From Druceiella hillmani (Eukaryota > Arthropoda > Insecta > Lepidoptera > Hepialidae), in contig JAYKKI010000038.1 in NCBI GenBank assembly GCA_039881145.1, positions 3,386,001 through 3,450,000 of the forward strand: DNA of 64,000 bases, given 5' to 3'. Position numbers and translations under genes: made by a program. The notes beneath the pieces were generated by a model. It had not been told where the DNA came from, made no database searches, and saw only the letters and a list, made by a program, of their open reading frames with translations. This document shows positions 11,218-21,734 of the stretch, in pieces. Each line of letters starts with the position of its first letter. Position 1 is the first letter of the stretch.

Positions 11218-11285
11218 CTAGCTGTTACTCACGACTTCATTCATGTAGCAACAGCAGAGACAGTGCCATCTAACGGTACACTAAG
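11218..11285. repeat. Short terminal scrap of the ubiquitous arthropod repeat
   Basis: AAACTAGCTGTTACTCACGA followed by CTTCATTCATGTAG resembles the GCTAGTTTTTGCCCGCG-type end seen better at 21.74 kb. A TGCCATCTAACGG word follows. Confidence 0.4.
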
Positions 11286-11428
11286 AAAGGTTTTTAGAGT
11301 ATTTCTTAAGAAACTATGTATTTTGGCATGATAAATAGAGGAGAGTAGCTAAATGCGGACTACGATTTTGTTTTTAGATCAAAAATAAGAATAAAGTATA
11401 GAAATAAATTTTTTTTAATGAATTATCA

Positions 11429-11431
<3 letters not shown>

Positions 11432-11517
<86 letters not shown>
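11432..11517. repeat. (TA)n microsatellite
   Basis: About 40 TA units with one TG interruption near the right end, located inside the left flank of the pogo-like element. Confidence 0.95.
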
Positions 11518-11740
11518 TAGAAAAGAAAGCAACAGTCTTGTATTGTTATTAATATTATTAATAAATTATATTATCAAAATTGTAAATTTAACAAAATTGC
11601 TAAATGGGCGCTAAATATAGTACATGTACTCAAATATGGGCTATAGATATGAACTTAATTATCTTTTGAGAAAATAACAATAATCGATGTTTATCTTGTA
11701 AGAGATCAAATCACTTTGGTGAGTGTAAGAAGTTATTAAT

Positions 11741-12316
11741 TCACTTGCAAAGATCACATGTACAAACGTGAAACTCTGGCCCAGCACAGTCATTTATGTG
11801 CCCAAAGCCCACACATTAAACATTTCATCCACAGTCCTCGTGTGTCTCGGAAAAAAGTTACTGACAGAACATACACTCTGCATCTGCAGAGGCAGGAGCA
11901 GAGTCATCTCTGCCTATTATGACTTCTGGTTCACTGTCTGAACATGTTTTTCCTGCTATGCCAGATTCACAGAATGAATTATCCACGTTGTTACGTGTTG
12001 CCAACATATATGCCATTCCGCGAAGATCTGTCTTTTTCAATTCATAAAATTTGCTTTCCATCGTAAAAACGTATTCTATTAAAATATTTTCCAATTATGT
12101 ACCCAACACTGTTTTTCTATCTAATGTCGTGGCAGCCGTTTCTTCAGGAGTAAGTTCAGTTTTTAAGCTTAAGCATTTCAAAATCGTTTTTGGTACTTTG
12201 AAACTTTTTGCTGCTTTTAAGATACCCATTTTCTTCTCACGAGCCACTTTTACGGCTTTAAACATTTGTTCTTCATCCCAATTTTTCTTTGGTTCTTTTG
12301 ATAGTGCCGGCGGCAT
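11741..12316 (-). pseudogene. pogo-type transposase, DNA-binding domains and C-terminal zinc finger only
   Basis: The start chosen is the ATG at 12316, because a polypyrimidine tract and CAG lie directly upstream (12318-12328). The N-terminus KEPKKNWDEEQMFKAV, EKKMGILKAAKSF and VPKTIL is a pipsqueak-type helix-turn-helix (about residues 7-45), followed by LTPEETAATTLDRKTVLGT. A single in-frame TAA (12095-12097) interrupts it. The same frame continues with LENILIEYVFTMESKFYELK, DLRGMAYMLATRNNVDNSFC and GIAGK, which resembles the CENP-B/Tc5-type HTH. The text then jumps to an acidic linker, AECMFCQ, and after more stops GHINDCAGPEFHVCTCDLCK, resembling the Cys/His tail that ends many insect pogo-like transposases. 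The DDE catalytic domain, usually about 200 residues between GK and the tail, is absent. The product could bind the TIRs but could not cut. Confidence 0.7.
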
Positions 12317-12335
12317 TCTGAAAAAAATGTAAGTA
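12317..12335 (-). other. Candidate splice acceptor before the pogo-type ATG
   Basis: The minus strand reads ACATTTTTTTCAG|AATGCCGCC, a pyrimidine tract ending in CAG one base before the start codon. It pairs with the donor near 12608. Confidence 0.5.
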
Positions 12336-12599
12336 CACTTTAAAAACAAATATTCGTCCACCTAAGTACTAGTACCTAAATATGGGCTAGCTCACATTTA
12401 GGATATATCAGTCATAGTCCATATTCGAAATTCTTGACCTAAATAAACTTGACTTCATATGACGACCAAAAATCATAAAACTAAACACATACAATTCTAC
12501 AAATGAAATATATAGTTACAGTATTTAGACCTAATGTTCATCAATAAAATAACTTGCGTACCTTAGAAATTTTTTAATTGCGGCGCGGCGAAACAACAC

Positions 12600-12700
12600 A
12601 ATCCTACCTTGGCGGCAGCTCGCAGCGGATTGGCGAGATGGTGTGAATGGGATGTTAGGGAGAATGAATGCGATAAAAGATAGCCGTTTGTTCTTCGCGT
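12600..12700 (-). promoter_or_regulatory. G+C-rich leader exon and donor of the pogo-like element
   Basis: A G+C-rich patch inside the element reads, on the minus strand, GCTGCCGCCAAG|GTAGGATTG, a plausible 5' splice donor at 12607-12606. It would join a non-coding first exon to the coding exon at 12317 across an intron of about 290 bp. No clear TATA box was found. Confidence 0.4.
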
Positions 12701-12768
12701 CTTTCAATTATTTGTTTTCGAGAAATGTTACTAGCCCATATTAAAGCACTAGCCCACATTTACTTACT

Positions 12769-14870
12769 TTATTCTACTATTTTATATGCTCATGGAACAA
12801 ATATAAAATATTTGCTAATTATTCTGTGTAGTATACGTCACTCCGTAACATATCCTATTATTGATAATCGCAAGGATCGACTTATTCCGTAAAAACTACT
12901 AAGTAACAAGCAAACAAACACTTTCACGTTAATAAGTTACGATTTGTCACCCACAAATCGATTCGAAATCGATTTTTAAATATTTGGTGAAAAATGTTCG
13001 AACAGTAAACCACAAACGTTGAGCCCAAATGAACTTACTAATTTGCTAAGAGATCTTTGGTATGGGGGGGGGGGGCTTCTATTTATAAGGAAATAATTGA
13101 CTATATGTAAAGACTACATTTTTGATACTGTCTTGGTTATATCAAAATCGATGCTTTAGTAGACGATTTTGGTTTTAAAACAATGTATAAGGGCGGAAAT
13201 TACAGACTAAGAAAAAGCATCTTTTTGTAATACCCTTGCATCCAAATTTATTTGTCTGTATAAGAATTACGAGAAAATTCATTCCTTTAAAAGGTTTCTA
13301 TTTTTTTACGTTTCTGTGAACTTAAAAAGAGTAGAACCGACTTCAATCGCAGAGGTCAGTACTATCTTTATGTAGTCCGTGCATCCTCCAGAACCAGCTT
13401 TAACGGCAGAGATTGGATATAATAGTTAATTAATATACCTTCATCAATTTATAAATATTTCATGTAGGTATATAATATCTTTAGGTGAAACATTAGTAAT
13501 TCTATAAGTCCTTAGTGTAAAACGGAACAATCTAAAATCAGTCGCGTGTCCGTCCATTAGTGTTGTTTCTTTCAGAAACCGTTTGACGTGGAATCTAGGA
13601 ATTAGGTACTATTATAAAACATATTAATCATAGTGCGTCTCGGTAGATAACACTCAAAAATATTTGTATAGAATTATTTGAGGGGGCAAAAAATTACTCG
13701 ATTTCTTTTCTTAATGTCTTCTCTCGCATGGAATATTAATTGAAATATCAAGTTATAAAGCTCCGCCATATATCTTTGAAACTTCTGAATTTAAAATTAT
13801 GAAAAAACACCGTTATTAGAAGTTTATATAAAGTTTTCCGGAAAACTATAGCGGTTATAAGTATCCTATATATGGATTTGCCACTGGGAGAATACCATGC
13901 AAGCTACATGAAATGCATAACCACCAGCTAAATGCCCTGACGAGGCAGATTGCAGGTCTAAAGGAGATAAAAAAAAAAATAAGAAAGAGAAATTGTGTAT
14001 TTATAAACCTGTGAAAGATTTTCTAGGTAATATAATTACGTGGCGAACAATGATATTAATATTTTTAAAATTCGTTTAGTAGAAAGGCTATATGTATCTT
14101 AAAATTCTAATATATGCCTAAATATACACGGAACACTTGTAGCACGAGCTTTACTCTTATTTAATGTGTTTTGATAATAGAAATAATTATCACTTGGGTA
14201 ACTTTATAAGTAATCAACTTTTAGTACAGCGTTGAAATGAGATATTTTCCTTCAAAAATGGTACGATTTAACATTAACATTTTTTATGATTTAAATTTGG
14301 GTTTAAAATAAGATATAAGGATATATTACAGGTCAGAATAATTGATGAATTTTGGTTAGTCCTTTTTCTGTAGATTTGTTGGTTAACTGCTAGAATAGAA
14401 GCCTATTGATTTTCAAAATGATTCGTTAAATAGTTTAATTTTTATGTAAAATGTTCTACAAAAACTCGTGTTTTTATGCTCGCCGTCTACCTTCGGTATT
14501 CGTTTTGTGCGGATCTTCATGCTCATTTTTTTTACATCGTGTTGTTTTTAACTTTTTTAGTTAAAGGTGCTATTATTTTGTTCGAAAATTAGTTTTAATT
14601 AATGAATGGAGAAATTATTAAATATTAAAATATTATTACTTTTGGTTTTAGCAACAATTTTCCACTCTCGAACAGTTTCCTTTTACTTGCACGTGACTAA
14701 ACTCAGATATTAACATTACTGGGGAAATTTACCGTTTATTCCAGACGATGTGCTTAAGGATAATGTAAAGAATTCAACGCTTACTTATTGTTGTGATTCA
14801 ATGATCATGACAGTAGTGAATAAGTTACTTACGATACTCGGCGTTACGTAATAGTTCACTCAATCCACTT
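12769..14870. other. AT-rich non-coding stretch with scattered repeat scraps
   Basis: A run of 12 G lies at 13064-13075. AGTAGAACCGACTTCAATCG and CGTGCATCCTCCAGAACCAG near 13330-13400 look like pieces of a dispersed insect repeat, from memory. No gene is recognised. Confidence 0.4.
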
Positions 14871-14906
14871 GCTAAATATGCGTGAATCAGACCACGCATA
14901 TTTAGC
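14871..14906. repeat. Perfect hairpin, 14-bp arms, 8-nt loop
   Basis: GCTAAATATGCGTG (14871-14884) is followed by AATCAGAC and then the exact reverse complement CACGCATATTTAGC (14893-14906). Confidence 0.9.
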
Positions 14907-15189
14907 TACGTGCAATTTAATAAGAAGGAAGTATTTGTTCTCTTTCCTATTAAAGATTATGCGTCATTACAAATTGGGGTCACATAACGATGATGAATTT
15001 GAGGCTATTTATTTTTTCTGAATAAATGTCGTTATAAAAATGATTCGTATTAATATTTTTAGGATTATTACGTTGTAAGAATAGGGATTGGAACTAAAAT
15101 GGTGATGTGGATCCCTGAAAAGTTCTACTCGATTATTTTTATATATAAACAAGGATTCATACGCAGGAAAGTCAATAAATATTCTGATA
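14907..15189. other. AT-rich spacer
   Basis: Nothing recognised. Confidence 0.4.
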
Positions 15190-15896
15190 TAGGGTCACGA
15201 TCCCGATACAATTCTCAATAGCGATACAACATTATTCTATACTTCGGATCGGATCGACGGATCGAGTTATTCGATTCGAATGGATCTCATCAATAAAGTA
15301 ATCCATTTGCAGTCAGTCGGTTGATCTAAATTATCAACTTTGTTTATAACAAAGTATTGGTGTGATCGCTTAGCTACTGGCGCGGGGGTGGTGTGGTGTA
15401 GTCTGACTTCGCTCGTCTATTTCATGTGGCAACTTAGAATTGTAGGCGATAGGAAATTATGTTTTAAAGTTTGGAGGTGGATAGATTTCGGATCATCGGA
15501 CAGGATTCAGAAATATTATTTTTAAGTCAGTAATATTATTTTTAAAAAGCTTAAAATCTGAAGTTTGGAATTTCTACTAATTTTTTATTGATTACAAAAA
15601 GAAATTGCCAAAAACGTGTTTAAGTACAAATAAATAAATACTCTATTGATAATAGAGAAAGCAGTTAAATGATTGGCCCAAATATTGTTATATTTTTCAT
15701 CACTTATCTATTACATTAATATCATATATTTGGTCATATATATATTGAGTATGTACGCTATTCCATTTTAACTAAATAATAAATAAACTGTTGCATATAT
15801 TCAAAAAGTATTTTTTTCCATAGCCGATCGATCGATATAGTTACGATTCGGATCGATCCGAGATACCGATATAAAGGAAAATATCGTGCATCTCTA
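15190..15896. mobile_element. hAT-like non-autonomous element, about 0.7 kb
   Basis: The left end reads TAGGGTCACGATCCCGATAC. The reverse complement of the right end reads TAGAGATGCACGATATTTTCC. TAGRG(A)TxCACGAT is typical of hAT termini. Both subterminal regions are full of CGGATCGGATCGA-like words (left 15244-15275, right 15825-15862), in inverted arrangement. The interior has no transposase-like frame; a 61-codon frame at 15340 resembles nothing. The flanking 8-mers do not match, so the target duplication is lost or the ends are slightly off. Confidence 0.5.
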
Positions 15897-16119
15897 TTTT
15901 AAAATATGTAGAGATATACAAAGATGGCAAGTTTTGAATTGTAGTTTGGTAACTAGGAAAACGACTGTAGTTATAAGTAATGTTAACATATTCATTTGAC
16001 TCCACATTTTTCTAAAAATATAAGTATTTCATTTAAAAAAAAACATCGACACTGAATCTTACGTACCTATCTTAATAAAACATTTTACACTATGTGCAAG
16101 TTTGATTCCTAACCGGTTT
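15897..16119. other. AT-rich spacer
   Basis: Nothing recognised between the hAT-like element and the minisatellite. Confidence 0.4.
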
Positions 16120-16397
16120 CGTAATTCACTTATTTCCGAGTCATTGTGTCACGTATTCAGTTACTTCGTAATTCACTTATTTCCGAGTCATTGTGTCACG
16201 TATTCAGTTACTTCGTAATTCACTTATTTCCGAGTCATTGTGTCACGTATTCAGTTACTTCGTAATTCACTTATTTCCGAGTCATTGTGTCACGTATTCA
16301 GTTACTTCGTAATTCACTTATTTCCGAGTCATTGTGTCACGTATTCAGTTATTTCGTAATTCACTTATTTCCGAGTAATTGTGTCACGTATTCAGTT
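16120..16397 (+). repeat. 47-bp minisatellite, about 5.9 copies
   Basis: The unit begins CGTAATTCACTTATTTCCGA and continues with GTCATTGTGTCACGTATTCA and GTTACTT. Copies start at 16120, 16167, 16214, 16261, 16308 and 16355. The first five are essentially identical; the last has two substitutions and is cut off at CAGTTCCGAGTC. Near-identity implies recent expansion. Confidence 0.95.
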
Positions 16398-17584
16398 CCG
16401 AGTCAAAGATTTTCTAGTCCCTTCAAACTTGCTACATGAAATCGGGTTTCCTAACGGCTTTGTGGCCAACTCTGATCTACTGGTGAAAGAAGATACTCGG
16501 CTGATGCTTGGGTGAATTGCGTCGTTAAAAATACGCACTTAATATCGCATGACAGGTCCTGTTTTTGCTTTATACGCCATCGTATTTCATTTTCGGAATA
16601 CTTTTAGCCGTTATGAATATGTGTAGCATCAGTATTTATAAAATTTTCAAGTGTTTAAAAATTTCGTTGGTTTTTATATTATGTATATTATTATTGATAA
16701 AGGATACCGGCAAAAGTTTATACAGGGTCAGGCCCGGGTGTTACAAGAATAAAAATGATACTGTTATATATATAAAATAAAAAAATAAGCTCTTTAGAAA
16801 TTTTATTTAAATTGTCAACCAGACAAAAGAGAAATTTCGTATTATTTTATGAAATGTTACTTTGTTTTTCATAATAGTTTGTAATTGTTATTTTTACAGA
16901 ATCCTTTGAACTAGTGAGATAAAACAAATTGTAGTTTATATCTCGTTGTATCCTCCGTCCATAGATGTATGTGCGCTCATTTGTCCTGTGTGTTGGTGAG
17001 AATGGGCGTGAGAGTGAGATAGAGAAGCATTGATATTTGACAAGTATTTAGGCATCATATTCAGACTGTTGATTGAATACATTCACATATACGTACATAT
17101 TTACAGGCATGCATACATATATAAATACATACACATGAATATGTTAATACGTTGCTCTCTTTTGGCCATTAAAACCATTATACATTAGAGATATACGTGT
17201 CGAAGTCACACAACATTAAATAACTAATAATGAATATTTTATTAAATGGAAATTTCATTAAAGTGAAAACAAATTGGGAAATATACTGTTATATTAATTA
17301 TTTCTATTCAGCAATAAATGGCGCTTATCATTTTCTATTTCGAAATGGTACTATGGCTGTGTTTATTAGCCGCTATATAAGAAGCGATCTTAAGCAGGAA
17401 TTTTTAGTGAGATTTACGAATTTTTCAAATTAAATGAGTTTCCATTTGACTTTCATAAGAAATAGAAAATTGAAATCGACAAGCGGTTGAAAATATATTA
17501 TTTAATACAGTCCTTATATTGTTTAATTATTTAAGGTGTCTTTTATAAAATAAATATAATTATTTCTTTTTAAAAAAAGTTGTC
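16398..17584. other. AT-rich non-coding stretch
   Basis: No recognisable gene. TACATA-rich low-complexity sequence lies at 17075-17145. Open frames at 16565 and 17230 are short, A/T-driven and match nothing I know. Confidence 0.45.
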
Positions 17585-18112
17585 TTGTTTAGTATTGTTT
17601 TGTCAATTTGTAGCATTAGTTTTGCACATACTTTTTACCTACATACCAATATCCTCATTTGCTTCATGCCATTGTATAATGTCGATGGACCTACCTACAT
17701 AATTTATGATCCAAGAACTCTTCAAGATAAGTCACACGAACCCAAACTTGATGAACCTACTCCTCACCATTGAGGAGTACTATCTTTGGCTCTATCATCA
17801 GACCCTTATCACAATTTGTGACCAATATACTCATCGAGACACATTAAGCTTGAGTAGTCTCTTGTTTCGTAATTCCTGCCATAGTAATATAAAGTACTTG
17901 TAAATATATGTGAAATGAGTTCAAACTCCGATAAATTTTCTCAAAGGGATCTTGAACTCTCATTCGTTAAAGAGTTCCTAGGATATCTCCGGAATCCATT
18001 AGCGGGTACTGATTATATTTACAGGGGCCTGTTTGAAGCCATTTCGTTTCAAACAGAAAATAATAATGAAAATCTGTCAACGCTTCTCCGAGTTACAACT
18101 GTGTAAACATGA
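17585..18112 (+). repeat. Interspersed repeat family A, copy 1
   Basis: It shares ordered blocks with 56540-57516: TTGCTTCATGCC; CCAAACTTGATGAA-like; TCATCAGACCCTTATCACAA followed by TTTGTGACC; TCTCAAAGGGATCTTG; AGGATATCTCC; GGTACTGA; CAGGGGCCTGTTTGAA; TTTCAAACAGAA; GAAAATCTGTCAACGCTTCT; GAGTTACAACTGTGTAAA. Frames at 17585-18106 are chance frames in the repeat and do not look coding. From memory such blocks are common in moth and butterfly intergenic DNA. I cannot name the class. Confidence 0.65.
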
Positions 18113-18969
18113 TAAAATATACACACCTCCTCCGTCCTGAATAGAGAACCTCCTCCGTTTTCTTGTGACGTTAGCAATTCTTACCAGTAGCGCGTTGATT
18201 TTGCATACGAAGCAGCCGACCTACGCCGCGGTGAATGGGCGAGGGGCTAATCCCTAAACGATTCCATTACCTAGGACAGTTCGCGTGATGTGAAACTAGA
18301 TATAGGTACGTAGGGTATGACATTTGAATTTGGTCTCGACCAAAATATAGTATGGTTTCGACCAAAATGTAATTATTCTGTAATTAAAAAAAATAATTAG
18401 TCGTATATGCTGAAAATCATTAGATGCTGTATATATTGAGTTACGCGCTATTTATATTGAGTCTTTTTTATTATTAATAGTCTTTTTTATTATTAATGTA
18501 ACATTAAAAATAGGTAGATCAGATAATGATTATCTAATTAGGTTATTTTTGGAACGGGGTTGATTGGAAAGGATTTAAATCAGTTTAAGTAAAAATTACG
18601 GTTTCAAATATCAGAATGTTCTAATATGGGTATTAATACTTAATTTTGTTTGAGGAATACCGTGGACCACTGTCCTGTGATTTCGGTATTATACCGAAGT
18701 CCGTGTAAATACAAAATGACATGATTTTTATTCCGAAAGTACAATACAAAAACAGTTATTAAAATACTTTTCAAAACTTTACGTATTAAATTAATACTAA
18801 TAATTTAAGAGGTCTCCTCTTTAATCATTCTTTATCTATATCATCGATTCCAGATCCGTATTTTCTTATTATGATAAGAAATTTTACTTTCTTAAATTAG
18901 TTCGGAACCCCGATATTATGGGGTCACGATGTTGGCAGCCTCGGTCGATGATCTCAAGAAGATAATCGA
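18113..18969. other. Non-coding stretch with a small tandem duplication
   Basis: AGTCTTTTTTATTATTAAT is duplicated in tandem at 18460-18497. Two TTGGTYTCGACCAAAAT-like imperfect palindromes lie near 18330 and 18353. A somewhat G+C-richer patch at 18170-18310 contains GCTAATCCCTAAAC and CGATTCC, Bicoid/Otx-like words, but is not convincing as an enhancer by itself. Confidence 0.35.
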
Positions 18970-19260
18970 AGTGTGTCAAAGACTTTCAGTACGGTAGATC
19001 ACGTAGCTTTACTTCGGCATTCTCGTCCGTTTAGACCGACTCTCGCCTCCGATGAAGCAGCGCGCTTCCGACAGTTGCAGGACAACGCTCCTGCGCTCCT
19101 GGCAAACAACATCTGCGTCGGCGGAACGCGCACTTTTGGAGGTGGAGCTGCGGCCACCCGCACGCTCTTTGAGTCGCGCCGTGTCGCCGCCGCGCGTTAC
19201 GTGTTTGCCGCCGCGCGTGCCGCCGCATACCGAGTCTGCTGAGGAGGTTGATATTTTTTA
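18970..19260 (+). promoter_or_regulatory. G+C/CpG-rich island, candidate first exon or regulatory region
   Basis: This island has many CGCG, GCCGCC and CGCGCC words, unlike its surroundings. All reading directions are unusually open. One plus frame runs from a stop near 19002 to 19354 and contains an ATG at 19052; another plus frame spans 18973-19242, and a minus frame spans 19031-19228. Openness on both strands is a known by-product of G+C richness, since few TA-containing stops occur, and the conceptual peptides (Arg/Pro/Ala-rich) match no domain. A possible donor CTGAGGAG|GTTGAT near 19248 is weak. It could be a first exon with 5' UTR, a CpG-rich promoter or an enhancer. Confidence 0.25.
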
Positions 19261-20229
19261 TTTGTTCTCGAGCAATTGCCCTTTCGTTAGTTCTTGCTTA
19301 GTGTTGAGAGGGTCTCATGTATTTTCTATGGTAGGAAATGATAATGCACTTTAATAGTACGTTGTCACCTCCGACTTTCTCACAGTCGTACTGACTGTGT
19401 ATGGTTAATTTAAAAATTGAAAAATTTAATGTGGACTTGCTGAATTCTTGAAAAAAAAATGTAATTTTTTAATGCAATCAAAGGGCGTAGTTATTGAAAA
19501 ATATTTTTGTTAAATGTAAATGCTATCGCTAATTTTATTTAGAGTAGTTCTTAAGCATAATCTACTTTTTGAATGGTTAACTAGTGATAAATCACAGTTT
19601 GTATTTATTATCAGATATAATCGAGTTTTGCATTATGTTGGTGCTTCCAAAATGGTTAATTTTAAAGATAGCCGATTATATAATAGGCCTTAAAGAACCC
19701 AAAACCACCTTAAAAATGCAAATATATTTGCTATAAATATGAGTATTTCCATCAGGAAAAAATAGTTTATTCTATGAAGATAAAATATGAATTGAATTCA
19801 TACATATTGTTTGAGATTTTTTTTAGATGACTACATAGTTTTTCATTCTTAAAACTTAAATAAAGTTTAAAGGAAATTACTTTTAGTAAACTACAAAAAT
19901 TATAAATAAATAAAAAATGAAAAGAAATTCTATCGTTTCAGTAAACAAATTCAAGAAGAATTAGCCAATAGACGAGTATAAGAAATAAATACTTGTAAAA
20001 ACAATTATGATTAGGTTCACTTTTTGCGCACATAATTAATATTGATTTTTTGCTTGAACATATATTTTTATATTGCATAATTTGAGAAACATACTATACG
20101 AGCAAAATTTAACCAGCGTATTCGTAAGTTGAACTATGGTCGTAATTTTATCACTAAGGGATCACTGAAATTATTTTTATCAAAATAGTTTTTTTTAGTT
20201 TTTAATATCCTTTATTTCATCTTCTGATC
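19261..20229. other. AT-rich non-coding stretch
   Basis: Nothing recognised. Confidence 0.45.
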
Positions 20230-20995
20230 TACTATGCGTATTATCTCCCTATAATAATAGAGTTGCGTCTTTAGCATTGGCGGAACGTTTTGGTCGAATT
20301 AACTTGAACTTTCTACATTTAAAGCGCACCCCGAAACACGCTGAAACAATACATAGCTTTTCTAATGCCTGGTGATATCCTGTATCGCTAAGTAAGGTAT
20401 TTGTGACATTGCAGAGGCCCTGCCTGTCATCTGTCGCTAATTATCCATTTCGTACGATTTTACTTTGCATATTGTAACGGTATGTGTGGTAAATTCACGT
20501 GATTTTGTTGAACGCGCCATAAACTGGTTTCGTAAAGTATTTATTTGTCTTGATTTTCCTATCAGTTACAGCGTACACTGATTGTATTCTATGGCGCGTT
20601 GTTCGAAGTCGAGGCCGTTGTCTATTGCCAGTGATTCGACCGACAGGTGTTTACCGTCACGCCTTAGACAGGATAATATTCTACTAGACAAAAGCAGATA
20701 AGTTGAATTATAATATGTTTAAGCGGGCGCGGCGCGGCTGCCGGATCATCGACCCACGCTTCCCTCGGTCACGAGCCACGCTTGCTGTATTTGTTCACAG
20801 TGAAATGCAAATGGTGAGTTCATCTGACTGCATCGCGACGCGCGGGGCTGGTGCGCAGTGTTGCAACGCGCCATCAGTATGTGCGGCGTGCTCCTCGTTT
20901 CCACTCTAGACGATGGCGGCGATTAGGAGTTCTGCCTGCGCCCACGTCGACTCTGTGGCGAAATCTGATGTGACATATTTTCACAGGACGATTTG
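20230..20995 (+). promoter_or_regulatory. Candidate regulatory island with possible exon
   Basis: A G+C-richer block. It contains GTCGCTAATTATCCATTTCG (20433-20452), a homeodomain-type core, and GACAGGTGTTTACCGTC near 20641-20657, where a CAGGTG E-box overlaps a TGTTTAC forkhead word. A POU-octamer ATGCAAAT lies near 20806. The octamer ends at ATG|GTGAGT (20811-20819), a strong 5' splice-donor match, and the plus frame from an ATG at 20703 or 20715 is open into it with a basic peptide (MFKRARRGCRIIDPRFPR). The short peptide is not recognised. Exon and enhancer are both possible; neither is shown. Confidence 0.3.
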
Positions 20996-21734
20996 TCCCG
21001 TTATGCCATTTAATAAAGAGAAAGAGAAAATTAAATATTTTGTATTTTTTTTTAGTTTTCCCTATTTAGAATAATGTGCCCAATTACATTTATGACGAAA
21101 ATTATGAAAAAACGTCATGTTAACACTGCAGAACGTCAGCTGATTTTATTTATTTTTAAAAAAGTTTTTTTTTTATATTGTTTAAAGTTTAATTTTTATG
21201 GGAGTAATAGGTCTTGATATAATAAAAGTATTGAAGTAATTTTATGACAAAAATTGATTTTTTTAATTTTCCAATTTGAAGACGGTTATCTTGAAACTGT
21301 TAGATTTTTTTTACATTCACGAAAAACATTTTACGTTGAAAATTATTATAGGAATCAGTCTTGTAAAAATATGTAAAAATATGTAATAAGAAAAATACAC
21401 CCTTTTTGAGTACATGTATTAAAATAATAGTATTGGCTCCAATTGGTACCCCAGATGTCTTTATTTAGCAAAATTTCAGATCTATGCACAAGACGAACAG
21501 CAAAGTTCCATCAAAGGCATTTCGTTTTTGCTTTTAGATATAAAAAAACTTAAAAAGTCATAATGAAGTCAAAGAATCTTAATCTAACTTAATTTAAAAA
21601 TAATTTGAGGTATTTTTATTTAAATTAATCAAGCTTCCACTTCTAGAAAAACTTATTTTTTGTATAAAGTGCAGTTATTGTCTTTACTTAGTCATATACT
21701 TTATTATAGTATCGTGATATTATTACAATATTAT
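20996..21734. other. AT-rich non-coding stretch
   Basis: Poly-A and poly-T tracts; nothing recognised. Confidence 0.45.

Larger units (their letters stand above)
11344..12768 (-). mobile_element. pogo-like (Tc1/mariner superfamily) element lacking its catalytic core
   Basis: The left end AGTAGCTAAATGCGGACTA (11344-11362) matches the reverse complement of the right end AGTAAGTAAATGTGGGCTA (12750-12768). Related ATGGGCTA words recur inside: TAAATGGGCGCTAAATA near 11602, CAAATATGGGCTATAG near 11632, CTAAATATGGGCTAGCTC near 12376, and CTAGCCCATATTAAAG near 12731. The minus strand encodes the DNA-binding half of a pogo-type transposase and a zinc-finger tail, but nothing between them. A spliced leader can be seen (12608 donor, 12318 acceptor). 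A long TA microsatellite sits inside the left part. The outer limits are good to about 10 bp. Confidence 0.65.

Noticed and set aside
8287..12858. GTAACATATCCTATTATTG occurs near 8286 and near 12845
   Set aside because: The shared word is about 19 bp with no flanking similarity, so it is probably coincidence or a scrap too small to call.
17585..18106. Three short plus-strand frames, including one starting MSSNSDKFSQ
   Set aside because: They lie in an interspersed repeat whose second copy (57.3-57.5 kb) does not preserve the frame.
18224..18245. CCGCGGTGAATGGGC recalls the GCGGTGAATGCC part of miR-124
   Set aside because: The seed is absent and there is no precursor fold.
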